This document shows, one piece after another, positions 1 through 7,788 of a DNA stretch of 64,000 bases (the first letter of the stretch is position 1; every line of letters starts with the position of its first letter). The translations under genes and the position numbers were made by a program. Source of the DNA: Mesorhizobium sp. B2-8-5 (GTDB lineage Bacteria > Pseudomonadota > Alphaproteobacteria > Rhizobiales > Rhizobiaceae); NCBI RefSeq assembly GCF_006440675.2, contig NZ_CP083951.1, positions 992,001 to 1,056,000 of the forward strand, written 5' to 3'. The notes under the pieces were generated by a model that was given only the letters and a program-made list of their open reading frames with translations, ran no database searches and was not told where the DNA came from.

Positions 1-10
1 GCCGTTTGGT

Positions 11-207
11 TTCTCGCTCACGGGCCGTATCGCCGCTGCCGCGGCTGGCCCTCCGCGGGGGCGCCGGACGACAGGCGGCCCGCGGTCGCGGGCTCGGCCT
101 TCGGCAGTTTGTTTTCGCTCGCGGGCCGTATCGCCGCTGCCGCGGCGGGCCCTCCGCGGGGGGCGCCGGACGACCGGCGGCCCGCAGTCGCGGGCTCGGC
201 CTTTGGC
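11..207. repeat. Tandem duplication of a ~101-bp GC-rich unit
   Basis: Two adjacent copies, about 11-106 and 112-207, share nearly the whole sequence, with a few substitutions and one extra G in the second copy. Both run from a TTCGCTC-like start to a CTCGGCCTTxGGC end and contain GCCGTATCGCCGCTGCCG. Open frames across the block are low-complexity Arg/Gly/Ala translations with no convincing coding signal. The first copy lies close to the window edge, so more copies may exist upstream. Confidence 0.75.
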
Positions 208-220
208 CGGGACGCCCTTC

Positions 221-268
221 CTTCTCCCGGTTCAACGGGGAGAAGGTGCCCGAAGGGCGGATGAGGGG
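221..268. repeat. Small palindromic intergenic repeat (CTTCTCCC...GGGAGAAG)
   Basis: CTTCTCCC and GGGAGAAG form a hairpin around a short GTTCAAC loop and are followed by GGTGCCCGAAGGGCGGATGA. This arrangement is typical of a dispersed rhizobial intergenic repeat. It sits directly before a gene remnant and follows the tandem duplication. The family assignment is from general knowledge and was not searched. Confidence 0.5.
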
Positions 269-280
269 CAGCGCCGGCCT

Positions 281-412
281 ATGAGTGACCGGACCGAAAT
301 CACCGTACGCCCGGCCATCGGCTCCGATGCCGCCACCATCGCGAAATATCCGGCAGGCCTTCCTTGTTGGCCGAGCCGTCGCCGAAACCATCTCTATGCG
401 CTCAGGCGCTGA
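281..412 (+). pseudogene. Possible GNAT acetyltransferase N-terminal remnant
   Basis: An ATG opens a peptide beginning MSDRTEITVRPAIGSDAAT, which resembles the first beta strand and helix of GNAT N-acetyltransferases (I-R-P-A-x-x-x-D-A-A-x-I). The frame then becomes Pro/Arg-rich and stops after 43 codons, so the acetyl-CoA-binding core is absent. It is most likely a decayed 5' fragment left by a rearrangement next to the duplicated block. It could also be a chance match. No function is expected. Confidence 0.3.
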
Positions 413-414
413 GT

Positions 415-822
415 TCACCCACCGCTTTCCGCCGCCAACCGCTGCAATATGGCCAGCGCCTCCTCGGCCCGGTCGGCGGGCACGAAGAGATGGTCGTGAT
501 GGAAGGCCGAGACCGGATTGACGCTCATGCCGGCCGCCGCGAGCCGTCTCGTGATGGCGGCGAGGAAGCCGACGGCTTCCAGCGAGGAGTGGATGTCGAG
601 CGTGATCATCCGGCAGCGGAACGTTCCGGCAAGGCCGGCGGCCTTCGCCTCGTCTTCGGTTGTGACCAGGGTCAGGCCTTCCCGCTCGCGAAATTGCATG
701 ATGGGATCGAGTCTCGCCGGAACCGGCGTGTCCGGCGCCAGCGTCGCGAACACATAGACGTCGGCAAGCAGTTGCGGCGTCATCGACGCGAGCAGTTTTT
801 GCAGGTCGGTCTCGCCCGTCAT
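415..822 (-). CDS. ACT domain-containing protein
   Basis: The product is 135 aa, beginning MTGETDLQKLLAS. The chosen ATG follows a GGAGGAGC-like ribosome site; a longer frame would start at 855. The sequence resembles small stand-alone ACT-type proteins found widely in Proteobacteria, with a central ITLDIHSSLEAVGFLAAI segment and a C-terminal NPVSAFHHDHLFVP segment. ACT domains usually bind amino acids or other small ligands and act as regulatory modules, but the ligand cannot be told here. It is divergently arranged with the bestrophin gene, so 823-984 should hold both promoters. The family call is by resemblance and the biochemical role is unknown. Confidence 0.7.
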   Translation of the reverse strand: MTGETDLQKLLASMTPQLLADVYVFATLAPDTPVPARLDPIMQFREREGLTLVTTEDEAKAAGLAGTFRCRMITLDIHSSLEAVGFLAAITRRLAAAGMSVNPVSAFHHDHLFVPADRAEEALAILQRLAAESGG

Positions 823-984
823 CGTCGCTCCTCCTCTTGGCAGTCGCAGTCGCATGTCTCAATACATGCAAGGGCCGACGGTCCGGCCGTGCCGACGACA
901 TCTCGATGTCGCTTGCTGTCGCGCCGCGGGCATCGACCGCACAATAAGACATCAAAGCCAGGCCGGCTTGCAAAGGTTAACCCG

Positions 985-1890
985 ATGATCGTCCGACCGC
1001 GTCCGACATTCCTGCAATTGTTCTTCATCATGCGTGGTTCGGTGGTGCCGCGCATCCTGCCGCAGATTTTCGGCTTCGCCCTCTATTCGGCGGTCATCCT
1101 GCTTCTGGCGCGACAGTTCCAGCTCGACCTCAGCGCTTTCAGCATCGCGCCTTTCGGGCTCGTCGGCGTGACGCTCTCGATCTATCTGTCGTTCCGCAAC
1201 AACGCCGCCTATGACCGCTGGTGGGAGGCGCGCAAACTCTGGGGCGCGCTGGTTTTCGAGATACGCAACCTGGCGCGCGCCACCACCAGCCTGGTCGGCG
1301 ACCGCGCCGAGCAGCGCGCGCTTCTGATGGAGGCGCTTGCCTTCTGCCACCTGCTGCGCGGGCAACTGCGCAAAATCGACAGCATAAAGGACGCCCGCGC
1401 CTTCATCGGCGACGAGGTCGACAAGGCCGCCGCCCGCACCAACCCGGCCGACGACATGGTCCGCCGCATGGGCCGGCGCGCCAATGCGCGGCGCGAGGCG
1501 GGCGCGCTCGACCCGATCGGCTTCCGCATCCTCGATGAAAGGCTGGCCGCGATCGCCGCCATCCAGGCCGGCTGCGAGCGGATCGCCGGCACGCCCTTGC
1601 CCTTCGCCTATACGCTGCTGGTGCACCGCACGGCCTATGTCGTCTGCCTGCTCTTGCCGATCGGCCTGGTCTCGACCACGGGTTGGGCGACGCCGCTGTT
1701 CACGGCGCTGATCGCCTATACGTTCTTCGGCCTCGACGCGCTGTCGGAGGAGCTCGAGGACCCGTTCGGCATCGAGGCCAACGACTTGGCGCTCGACGGC
1801 CTTTGCCGCGTCTGCGAGATCTCCGTGTTCGAGGCGCTGGACGAGACTCCGCCGAAGATGATCGCGGCCGACAAGTTCTATTTCTCTTAG
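985..1890 (+). CDS. Bestrophin family (UPF0187) ion channel protein
   Basis: A 301-aa membrane protein. It begins MIVRPRPTFLQLFFIMRGSV and has hydrophobic segments near residues 25-45 and 50-65. Next comes the characteristic LSFRNNAAYDRWWEARKLWG signature, then a charged helical region and two further hydrophobic segments near 210-255. It ends with the DPFGIEANDLALDGLCR motif typical of bacterial bestrophins (the YneE type). Bestrophins form pentameric channels in the inner membrane that conduct anions or, in some bacteria, cations. The open frame extends far upstream, but the homologous part starts at this ATG. The gene stands alone. Confidence 0.88.
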   Translation: MIVRPRPTFLQLFFIMRGSVVPRILPQIFGFALYSAVILLLARQFQLDLSAFSIAPFGLVGVTLSIYLSFRNNAAYDRWWEARKLWGALVFEIRNLARATTSLVGDRAEQRALLMEALAFCHLLRGQLRKIDSIKDARAFIGDEVDKAAARTNPADDMVRRMGRRANARREAGALDPIGFRILDERLAAIAAIQAGCERIAGTPLPFAYTLLVHRTAYVVCLLLPIGLVSTTGWATPLFTALIAYTFFGLDALSEELEDPFGIEANDLALDGLCRVCEISVFEALDETPPKMIAADKFYFS

Positions 1891-1945
1891 GAGGTCGACC
1901 CACGAGGGCTCTGCCCTCGGAGATTGGTCGAAAGCGCTGTGTTCT

Positions 1946-2131
1946 CTTCGTCATTCTAGGGCGAAGCAAGGAGCGAAGCTCCGTCGCGGAGACCCTCGAT
2001 CCTGTGTGTTGGTCACGGGCGCCATCGGGCCAGAAGTTAAGATCGCCTGGCTGGAGCTTCATTCTAGAGCGCTGCATTTTTCGTTCGACGTCACGGCATG
2101 GATACTCGGGTCAAGCCCGAGTATGACGAAG
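1946..2131. repeat. Inverted doublet of the CATTCTAGGG/CCTAGAATCC repeat family
   Basis: A forward unit at 1946-2002 (TCATTCTAGGGCGAAGCAAG ... GACCCTCGATCC) faces a short inverted unit at 2090-2131 (GTCACGGCATGGATACTCGG ... GAGTATGACGAAG). About 87 bp separate them. The family recurs at 7464-7656, 12001-12519, 24930, 40611-40817, 42639-42787 and 52689. This doublet fills most of the 326-bp interval between the bestrophin and DoxX-like genes. I see no other gene there. Confidence 0.8.
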
Positions 2132-2216
2132 GCGTGTAGGATCGCGGCATGTTCCTTCGTCCTTGGATCGAACCCGGCAAATGGCCGGCATTCGAAACCA
2201 TCAGGAGGGAATATCC

Positions 2217-2627
2217 ATGAGCATTTCCGAAGCCGCGCCTGCTTCAAAAGGCGCTTTGTGGGCCGGGCGCGCGCTCAGCGGCGTCATCGTCCTGTTCATG
2301 ATCTTCGACGGCGCCATCAAGCTGCCGCCGCTCGACATCGTCACGCAAACGATGGCGCAGCTCGGCTGGCCGGCCGATCCGAATGTGGCGCGCATGCTGG
2401 GCGTCATCGGCCTGGTCTCGACCGCGCTCTACGCATGGCCACGCACGTCGGTGCTCGGCGCCATCCTGCTCACCGCCTATATGGGCGGCGCGATTTCGAC
2501 GCATGTGCGGATTGGCAACCCGCTGTTCTCGCACACGCTGTTTGGCGTCTATCTCGGCATTATCCTGTGGGGCGGGCTCTATCTGCGCGACGCAAGAGTG
2601 CGCGCGCTGATCCCGTTTTCGCGATAG
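2217..2627 (+). CDS. DoxX-like family membrane protein
   Basis: A 136-aa protein whose ATG follows a clear AGGAGGG site. It has four hydrophobic segments, at about residues 15-35, 55-72, 78-95 and 104-122. The pattern (GRALSGVIVLFMIFDGAIKL near the start, then a GWP turn and LTAYMGGAISTHVRIG) matches the DoxX-like family of small bacterial inner-membrane proteins, often linked to redox or thiol stress. It is 12 bp upstream of an SRPBCC gene in the same direction, a pairing suggesting one operon. The substrate is unknown. Confidence 0.82.
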   Translation: MSISEAAPASKGALWAGRALSGVIVLFMIFDGAIKLPPLDIVTQTMAQLGWPADPNVARMLGVIGLVSTALYAWPRTSVLGAILLTAYMGGAISTHVRIGNPLFSHTLFGVYLGIILWGGLYLRDARVRALIPFSR

Positions 2628-2639
2628 GGAGGAGAAGAG

Positions 2640-3167
2640 ATGTTTGCCACCATCCTCATCATCCTGGCCCTCATCATCGCCGCCGTGCTGGTCTATGCCG
2701 CGACCCGGCCGAACGATTTCGTCGTCACCCGCTCGGCCAGCATCAAGGCGCCGGCCGAGACGATCTTTCCACTGATCAACGATTTCCGGCGTTGGCCGGA
2801 GTGGTCGCCCTTCGAAAAGCTCGACCCCCAGATGCAGCGCACGCTGTCCGGCGCCGAAAGCGGCAAGGGCGCGGCCTATGCCTGGGAGGGCAATTCCAAG
2901 GCCGGCAAGGGGCGCATGGAAATCGTCAACTCGGTGCCGTCCTCGCTGGTTTCGCTCAAACTCGATTTCGAAAAGCCGTTCAGGGCCAACAACAGTGTCG
3001 ACTTCTCGCTTTCGCCGTCCGGCGAGGGCACGACCGTCACCTGGGCGATGCGCGGCGCGAGGCCCTTCATCGCCAAGCTGATGGGCCTGTTCATGAATTT
3101 CGACACGCTGATCGGCAAGGATTTCGAGGCCGGGCTCGGCAATCTGAAGCGCCTCACCGAGCGGTGA
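2640..3167 (+). CDS. SRPBCC (polyketide cyclase-like) family protein
   Basis: A 175-aa protein with an N-terminal hydrophobic anchor (residues 2-20) followed by a START/SRPBCC fold. The visible hallmarks are ASIKAPAETIFPLINDFRRW near the start, WSPFEKLDP, and a C-terminal helix ending FEAGLGNLKRLTE. These domains bind hydrophobic ligands in a deep pocket. The predicted anchor would place this one at the membrane. The start has a GGAGGAGA site 5 bp upstream. It probably shares an operon with the preceding DoxX-like gene. The ligand and any catalysis are unknown. Confidence 0.82.
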   Translation: MFATILIILALIIAAVLVYAATRPNDFVVTRSASIKAPAETIFPLINDFRRWPEWSPFEKLDPQMQRTLSGAESGKGAAYAWEGNSKAGKGRMEIVNSVPSSLVSLKLDFEKPFRANNSVDFSLSPSGEGTTVTWAMRGARPFIAKLMGLFMNFDTLIGKDFEAGLGNLKRLTER

Positions 3168-3314
3168 AAACCACGAAGTTTCAATGCGTTGGCGCTCAGT
3201 ACCGTAAATCCGGCCGGCGCGTAGCCGGCCAATCTTCATCATCTGCGGGATCAATTCAGCTGTTCGTGAGTTTAGGGCATGGCGGCGAGGACGGCGCTTG
3301 AGAGAGGAACAGCA

Positions 3315-3578
3315 ATGAAGAAAGCAATTACCATCCTGGTGCTGACGGTGGCCCTTGGCGCCTGCTCGCAAACAGAAAAGGGTGCTGCGATCGGCGGCCT
3401 GGGCGGTGCGGCGGTCGGTGCCGCGGTGGCAGGCGATCCGGTGCAAGGCGCGGTGGTCGGCGGCGCTGTTGGCGCAGTGGCCGGCGCGCTGATCGGTCAT
3501 GCCAGCGAAGCCGGCCAGTGCCGCTACCGCGACCGCTACGGACGCGTTTATGTGGCGCGCTGCCCGTCCGGCTATTGA
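3315..3578 (+). CDS. Glycine-zipper lipoprotein
   Basis: An 87-aa secreted protein. A lipoprotein signal peptide ends in the lipobox LGAC near residue 18. The middle is almost entirely Gly/Ala/Val (GGLGGAAVGAAVAGDP and GGAVGAVAGALIGH), a glycine-zipper of the type found in outer-membrane stress lipoproteins. The tail is Tyr/Arg-rich (CRYRDRYGRVYVARC) with two cysteines that could pair. It probably anchors in the outer membrane. The ATG at 3315 has an upstream GAGAGGAA and is preferred over one 12 codons earlier. Confidence 0.75.
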   Translation: MKKAITILVLTVALGACSQTEKGAAIGGLGGAAVGAAVAGDPVQGAVVGGAVGAVAGALIGHASEAGQCRYRDRYGRVYVARCPSGY

Positions 3579-3601
3579 GGCATCGGACCGGACAATCGAA
3601 T

Positions 3602-3627
3602 AAAAAACGGCGGGCATGGGCCCGCCG
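3602..3627 (-). terminator. Rho-independent terminator of the ffh-rpsP transcript
   Basis: CGGCGGGC (3608-3615) and GCCCGCCG (3620-3627) form a perfect 8-bp stem with loop ATGG. On the minus strand it is followed by six T residues. It lies 24 bp beyond the rpsP stop, so transcription appears to end here instead of continuing into rimM-trmD. Confidence 0.88.
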
Positions 3628-3651
3628 TTCTCGTTAACGAAAAAGCCGTGA

Positions 3652-4053
3652 TTACTCGGCGGTGGCGGCTTCAGCCTCGGCCGGCGCGGCGGTCGCCGCG
3701 GCGGCGGCAGCGGCCGCGTCTTCCTGGGCCTTCTTCAAAAGGGCGGCGCGTTCCTGCGCCTTCTTGCCGGGCAGGGCCTTGTTCGGGTTCGAGCGGGTCT
3801 CGCGCTTGGCAAGGCCGGCCTCGTCGAGGAAGCGCAGCACGCGGTCGGTCGGCTGGGCGCCATGCGACAGCCAATGCTTGATGCGATCGGCGTCGACCTT
3901 GACGCGCTCGCCGTCCTTCGGCAGCAGCGGGTTCCACGAGCCGAGCGACTCGATGAACCGGCCGTCGCGCGGCGAACGGGCGTCGGCGACGACGACGTGG
4001 TAGTAGGGACGCTTCTTCGAGCCCGCACGGGCCAGTCTGATCTTCAGTGCCAT
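3652..4053 (-). CDS. rpsP: 30S ribosomal protein S16
   Basis: A 133-aa protein. Residues 1-80 are canonical S16 ([20 protein letters not shown], then [14 protein letters not shown]). A longer C-terminal tail rich in Lys, Ala and Glu is typical of alphaproteobacteria. S16 is a primary binder of 16S rRNA needed for 30S assembly. It follows ffh and the chorismate mutase gene on the same strand and is closed by a strong terminator. rimM, trmD and rplS, which commonly follow rpsP, are not present in this window. Confidence 0.97.
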   Translation of the reverse strand: MALKIRLARAGSKKRPYYHVVVADARSPRDGRFIESLGSWNPLLPKDGERVKVDADRIKHWLSHGAQPTDRVLRFLDEAGLAKRETRSNPNKALPGKKAQERAALLKKAQEDAAAAAAAATAAPAEAEAATAE

Positions 4054-4102
4054 TGTTTTCTCCTAAAAGCTCTGATTTCGTTGATGAGTTTTCAGCTGGG
4101 TT

Positions 4103-4429
4103 TCAGCCGGTTTTCGTCACGCCGTTGGCAGCGGCGATCTGTTCGTGGTGCCGGATCACTTCGCGGACGACGAAGTTGAGGAATTTCTCCGCGAAATCCG
4201 GGTCGAGATGCGCATCCTTCGCCAGTTGGCGAAGGCGGGCGATCTGCTGCTGCTCACGCGCGGGGTCGGCGGGCGGCAGGCCATGCTCGGCCTTCAGGAC
4301 GCCGACGGCCTTGGTGCAGCGGAAGCGCTCGGCCAGCATATGGATGAGGGCGGCGTCGATGTTGTCGATCGAAGCGCGGTAGCCAGCCAGGATGGCGCGT
4401 GCGTCGGCCATGTCTTTCTCCTCGTTCAT
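4103..4429 (-). CDS. Chorismate mutase (AroQ type)
   Basis: A 108-aa all-helical protein. RASIDNIDAALIHMLAERFR gives the first helix with its conserved Arg. The KAVGVLKAEHGLPPADPARE segment supplies the Lys/Arg that clamp the two carboxylates of chorismate, and the final helix carries a Glu/Gln-rich surface. The family converts chorismate to prephenate in Phe/Tyr synthesis. The ATG at 4429 has a GAGGGGG ribosome site and lies 8 bp beyond the ffh stop; an in-frame start at 4453 would overlap ffh. Its position between ffh and rpsP implies co-transcription with translation genes. Confidence 0.88.
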   Translation of the reverse strand: MNEEKDMADARAILAGYRASIDNIDAALIHMLAERFRCTKAVGVLKAEHGLPPADPAREQQQIARLRQLAKDAHLDPDFAEKFLNFVVREVIRHHEQIAAANGVTKTG

Positions 4430-4436
4430 CGCCCCC

Positions 4437-6017
4437 TCACTTCTTTTTCCCAAGGCCGGGCAGCCCGCCGGCGCCGAGGCCCGGAAGACCCGGAAGCTTC
4501 ATGCCGCCGGGCAGGCCCGGCAGTCCGCCGCCACCGGGAAGTCCGCCCGGCATGCCTTTGCCGAGACCGGCGGCCTGCGCCTGCTTCTGCAGGGCCTCGA
4601 GCTGCTTGGGATCCATCCTGGAAAGATCGGGCATGCCGCCGCCCGGCATCATGCCGCCAAGGCCCATTTTCGAGGCGAGGCCGCCCATCATGCCGCGCAT
4701 GAGGCCGCCGCCTTTGCCCTTGCCGCCCATCGCCTTCATCATGTCGGCCATGCCGCGGTGCATCTTCAACAGCTTGTTGATCTCGGCCGCGTCGGTGCCG
4801 GAGCCGGCGGCGATGCGCTTCTTGCGCGAGTGTTTGAGCATATCGGGGTTGGCGCGCTCGGCCTTGGTCATCGAGGAGATGATGGCGAGCTGGCGGCCGA
4901 ACATCTTGTCGTCGAGGCCGGCGGCGGCGAGCTGGTCCTTCATCTTGCCCATGCCGGGCATCATGCCCATGATGCCGCCCATGCCGCCCATTTTCGACAT
5001 CTGCTGAAGCTGCTGGGCGAGGTCGTTCAGGTCGAACTTGCCCGACTGCATCTTCTTGGCCATCGCCGCCGCCTGCTCGGCGTCGATGGTCTCGGCGGCC
5101 TTCTCGACGAGCGAGACGATGTCGCCCATGCCGAGGATGCGGTCGGCGATGCGCTTGGGGTGGAATTCCTCCAGCCCGTCCATCTTTTCGCCGGTGCCGA
5201 TCAGCTTGATCGGCTTGCCGGTCACGGCGCGCATCGAAAGGGCCGCGCCGCCGCGGCCGTCGCCGTCCATGCGGGTCAGAACCAGGCCGGTGATGCCGAC
5301 GCGTTCGTCGAAGCTCTTGGCAAGGTTGACGGCGTCCTGGCCGGTCAGCGAGTCGGCGACCAGCAGGATCTCGTGCGGGCTCGACACCTTCTTGATGTCG
5401 GCCATCTCGACCATCAGCGGCTCGTCGATATGGGTGCGGCCGGCGGTGTCGAGGATGACGACGTCATGGCCGCCGAGCCTGGCGGCCTGCACGGCGCGCT
5501 TGGCGATATCGACCGGGCTCTGGCCGGCGATGATCGGCAAGGTAGCGACCTTGGTCTGCTCGCCGAGCTGGCGCAGCTGCTCTTGTGCTGCGGGCCGCCG
5601 CGTGTCGAGCGAGGCCATCAGGACCTTCTTGTTCTGCCGCTCGGTCAGGCGCTTGGCGATCTTGGCCGAGGTGGTCGTCTTGCCGGAGCCCTGCAGGCCG
5701 ACCATCATGACCACGACGGGCGCCGGCGCGTTGAGGTCGATGGCGACGCCCTCGGCGCCGAGCATGTCGACCAGTTCGTCATGGACGATCTTGACGACCA
5801 TCTGTCCGGGCTTGATCGACTTCAGCACCGCGGCGCCGACCGCCTTCTCGCGCACCTTGTCGGTGAAGGAGCGAACCACTTCCAGCGCGACGTCGGCCTC
5901 GAGCAGCGCACGGCGCACCTCGCGCAAAGCCGCCGAGACATCCGCCTCGGACAGCGCGCCGCGGCCAGTCAGGCCGTTCAGGATGGAGCCAAGACGCTCC
6001 TGGAGGGATTCAAACAT
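4437..6017 (-). CDS. ffh: Signal recognition particle protein Ffh
   Basis: A 526-aa SRP GTPase starting at MFESLQERLG. It has an N-terminal helical N domain, then the G domain with P-loop GLQGSGKTT near residues 107-115, DTRRPAAQEQLRQLGEQ and DTAGR. The Met-rich M domain, which binds 4.5S RNA and signal sequences, follows, with an unusually long Gly/Met/Pro-rich tail ending LGKKK. It works with FtsY, encoded at 44873-46504, to deliver membrane proteins to the Sec translocon. It is the first gene of an ffh-chorismate mutase-rpsP transcript. The longer frame upstream of residue 1 is not conserved in the family. Confidence 0.97.
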   Translation of the reverse strand: MFESLQERLGSILNGLTGRGALSEADVSAALREVRRALLEADVALEVVRSFTDKVREKAVGAAVLKSIKPGQMVVKIVHDELVDMLGAEGVAIDLNAPAPVVVMMVGLQGSGKTTTSAKIAKRLTERQNKKVLMASLDTRRPAAQEQLRQLGEQTKVATLPIIAGQSPVDIAKRAVQAARLGGHDVVILDTAGRTHIDEPLMVEMADIKKVSSPHEILLVADSLTGQDAVNLAKSFDERVGITGLVLTRMDGDGRGGAALSMRAVTGKPIKLIGTGEKMDGLEEFHPKRIADRILGMGDIVSLVEKAAETIDAEQAAAMAKKMQSGKFDLNDLAQQLQQMSKMGGMGGIMGMMPGMGKMKDQLAAAGLDDKMFGRQLAIISSMTKAERANPDMLKHSRKKRIAAGSGTDAAEINKLLKMHRGMADMMKAMGGKGKGGGLMRGMMGGLASKMGLGGMMPGGGMPDLSRMDPKQLEALQKQAQAAGLGKGMPGGLPGGGGLPGLPGGMKLPGLPGLGAGGLPGLGKKK

Positions 6018-6259
6018 CTGCGGTCCTTGATCTCGGTGGGTTTCGACCGAGAGGTAGTGCGTTCGCGCCGGGTCGCCAAGCAAAAGCGCAAAGCCAAAAA
6101 GCACCCGGGGGCGCATCGCGCTGCCGGGTGTTGGCCTCCAGGATCTCTTTACAGCACCGGCCTCAAAGAGGCTTCGGCGTCCTGGTCGGCTTTCGCGAAA
6201 GAAAACTCGTCGCGGAATTCAGCGGCTCTAGACAGGAAATTGGCCGCGGAGTCAAGGCT

Positions 6260-6310
6260 GATGCATGTCGCGCAAAAGTGCGCAGCGGTTTTGCGGCAAC
6301 GGCATGCATC
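6260..6310. repeat. Palindromic element with GATGCATG/CATGCATC ends
   Basis: A 51-bp interrupted palindrome, starting GATGCATGTCGCGCAAAAGT and ending GGCATGCATC. A related copy lies at 25336-25384. It occupies the middle of the 341-bp interval upstream of ffh (6018-6358), which otherwise shows no gene. Elements of this kind are dispersed in Rhizobiales genomes. Confidence 0.75.
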
Positions 6311-6358
6311 AAAAAACAATGCCGGAATCCGAGCCAAAACGCCGCTATTGTCGATAAC

Positions 6359-7309
6359 TCAGCCCAGGCTTTGCTTGATCGTCCCGACCCTGAGCGGCGA
6401 GCGGCGGTGCAAAAGCAAGAGCATCGTCAAAAGCGTGCTGACGATACCGATCGCGGCGATGAGAACGGCGTCCAGCCCGGTCCAGCCGGGGCCTTCAAGG
6501 GGCTTGGCATTAAGCAGCGCGAAGCCATTGTAGCCCTCCTGGTGCGAGATCAGCAGGAAGCCGGTCAGATTGTTGCCGAGATGGGCGCCGAAACCGGCGC
6601 CCAGATTGCCGGTGACATAGACCAGGAGCGTGAGCAGCAGGGCAAAGGTGCCGATCGAGACCAGCACGCAGGCATTGATGGCAAGTGTCGAGGCCGAATT
6701 CCAGTGCAGCGACGCGAACAGCAGCCCGGGCAGCAGCGCCCAGACCAGCGGGCTGCTGAAGCGATAGGCGAGGCCGCGCAGCAGATAGCCGCGAAACAGC
6801 ATCTCCTCCGACGAGGTCTGTAGAAAGGCGAGCAGCACGATCGGCACCAGGAAGAGCAGCCAGGACGAAAAGGCGATCGGTCCGCGCGCGATCTCGGGCT
6901 GCAGCCAATAGAGCAAGACCTCGGAAAAGAGCGAGGTGATCATCACCGCGGCCAGGCCCTTGAGGAAATCGCCGCCCGCGACGCGGCGGCTGACGCCGAA
7001 CAGGGCCGACAGCGGCTCACCGTGGACGAAGCGCATCGCCACCCACAGGCCGATCCAGATGCCGGCAAAGGAGGTCAGCGCGCTCAGGATGCCGGTGGGC
7101 GATGCCAGGAAGTCCTGCATGTAGCGCCCGGTCGAGGGGCCGGGGAGACGCCAGACGATGTAGACATAGGTGCCGGCAAACAGCACCAGAGCCGTCATCG
7201 CCATCCAGAAGGCGATGACGATCGCCGTCCCGAAGAACAGGCGCAGCAAATTGGTCTTTCCGTTCGGCGAGCGGCGATAGCGCTCGAAGGCGGCATTTTC
7301 GATCGTCAC
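6359..7309 (-). CDS. CPBP family intramembrane metalloprotease
   Basis: A 316-aa polytopic membrane protein with about eight hydrophobic segments. The CPBP/CAAX-protease motifs are in order: EEMLFRGYL near residues 168-176 (Glu pair plus Arg), FASLHWNS with His202, and GAHLGNNLTGF with His near 248. These residues line the active site inside the membrane in the Rce1-like family. Substrates in bacteria are mostly unknown; some family members process peptides or protect against bacteriocins. The gene stands alone, convergent with nothing obvious. Confidence 0.88.
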   Translation of the reverse strand: MTIENAAFERYRRSPNGKTNLLRLFFGTAIVIAFWMAMTALVLFAGTYVYIVWRLPGPSTGRYMQDFLASPTGILSALTSFAGIWIGLWVAMRFVHGEPLSALFGVSRRVAGGDFLKGLAAVMITSLFSEVLLYWLQPEIARGPIAFSSWLLFLVPIVLLAFLQTSSEEMLFRGYLLRGLAYRFSSPLVWALLPGLLFASLHWNSASTLAINACVLVSIGTFALLLTLLVYVTGNLGAGFGAHLGNNLTGFLLISHQEGYNGFALLNAKPLEGPGWTGLDAVLIAAIGIVSTLLTMLLLLHRRSPLRVGTIKQSLG

Positions 7310-7463
7310 GCGGCTCCCCTGCCGAAGGCTTTCGGCTGCATGATCTATGGCGACCAGTGGTTACCGCGTGATTACGCCATCGAGGTTCGCGGCTGAATAG
7401 GATCGGCTCGAGCACAATGCGGCGCGGACGCCACGGTTGGAAACTTGCTGAAACGTATATCGA

Positions 7464-7656
7464 TCGTCATCCTGGGGCGGAGCAAGGAGCGAAGTGACGC
7501 CGCGCAGACCCTTGGATCCATTCCGTTACCTGTAAGCGTCACGACGGTGCAGAACGATCTCTGTTCTGCGCCGACTTTACCCTTCGCGCAAAGTCACGGA
7601 ATGGATCCTCGGGTCTACGCGTCCGCTTCGCTTCCGCTCCGCCCGTGGATGACGAA
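7464..7656. repeat. Inverted doublet of the CATTCTAGGG repeat family (variant)
   Basis: A forward unit at 7464-7527 (CGTCATCCTGGGGCGGAGCA ... ACCCTTGGATCCATTCCGT) faces an inverted unit at 7593-7656 (GTCACGGAATGGATCCTCGG ... CGTGGATGACGAA), 65 bp apart. Inner sequences include GCAGAAC on each side, a core shared with other doublets. The doublet lies in the 479-bp interval between the CPBP and SH3 genes, where I see no gene. Confidence 0.8.
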
Positions 7657-7788
7657 ATTCGGAAGCTTCGGCAATCCACAAACGTCTGCTGCGCGGCATC
7701 GAACAGATGCAGGCGGCCTGAGCCGCCGGCACACAAAAGAAACGGCCGCCATCGCCGGCGGCCGCTCTTCTCACGGCGATCAGGCCGA

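Noticed and set aside
4392..6533. A 713-codon open frame on the plus strand across ffh
   Set aside because: It is the antisense shadow of ffh in high-GC DNA; its translation is His/Gly/Ala/Arg-rich with no domain, whereas the minus strand encodes clear Ffh.
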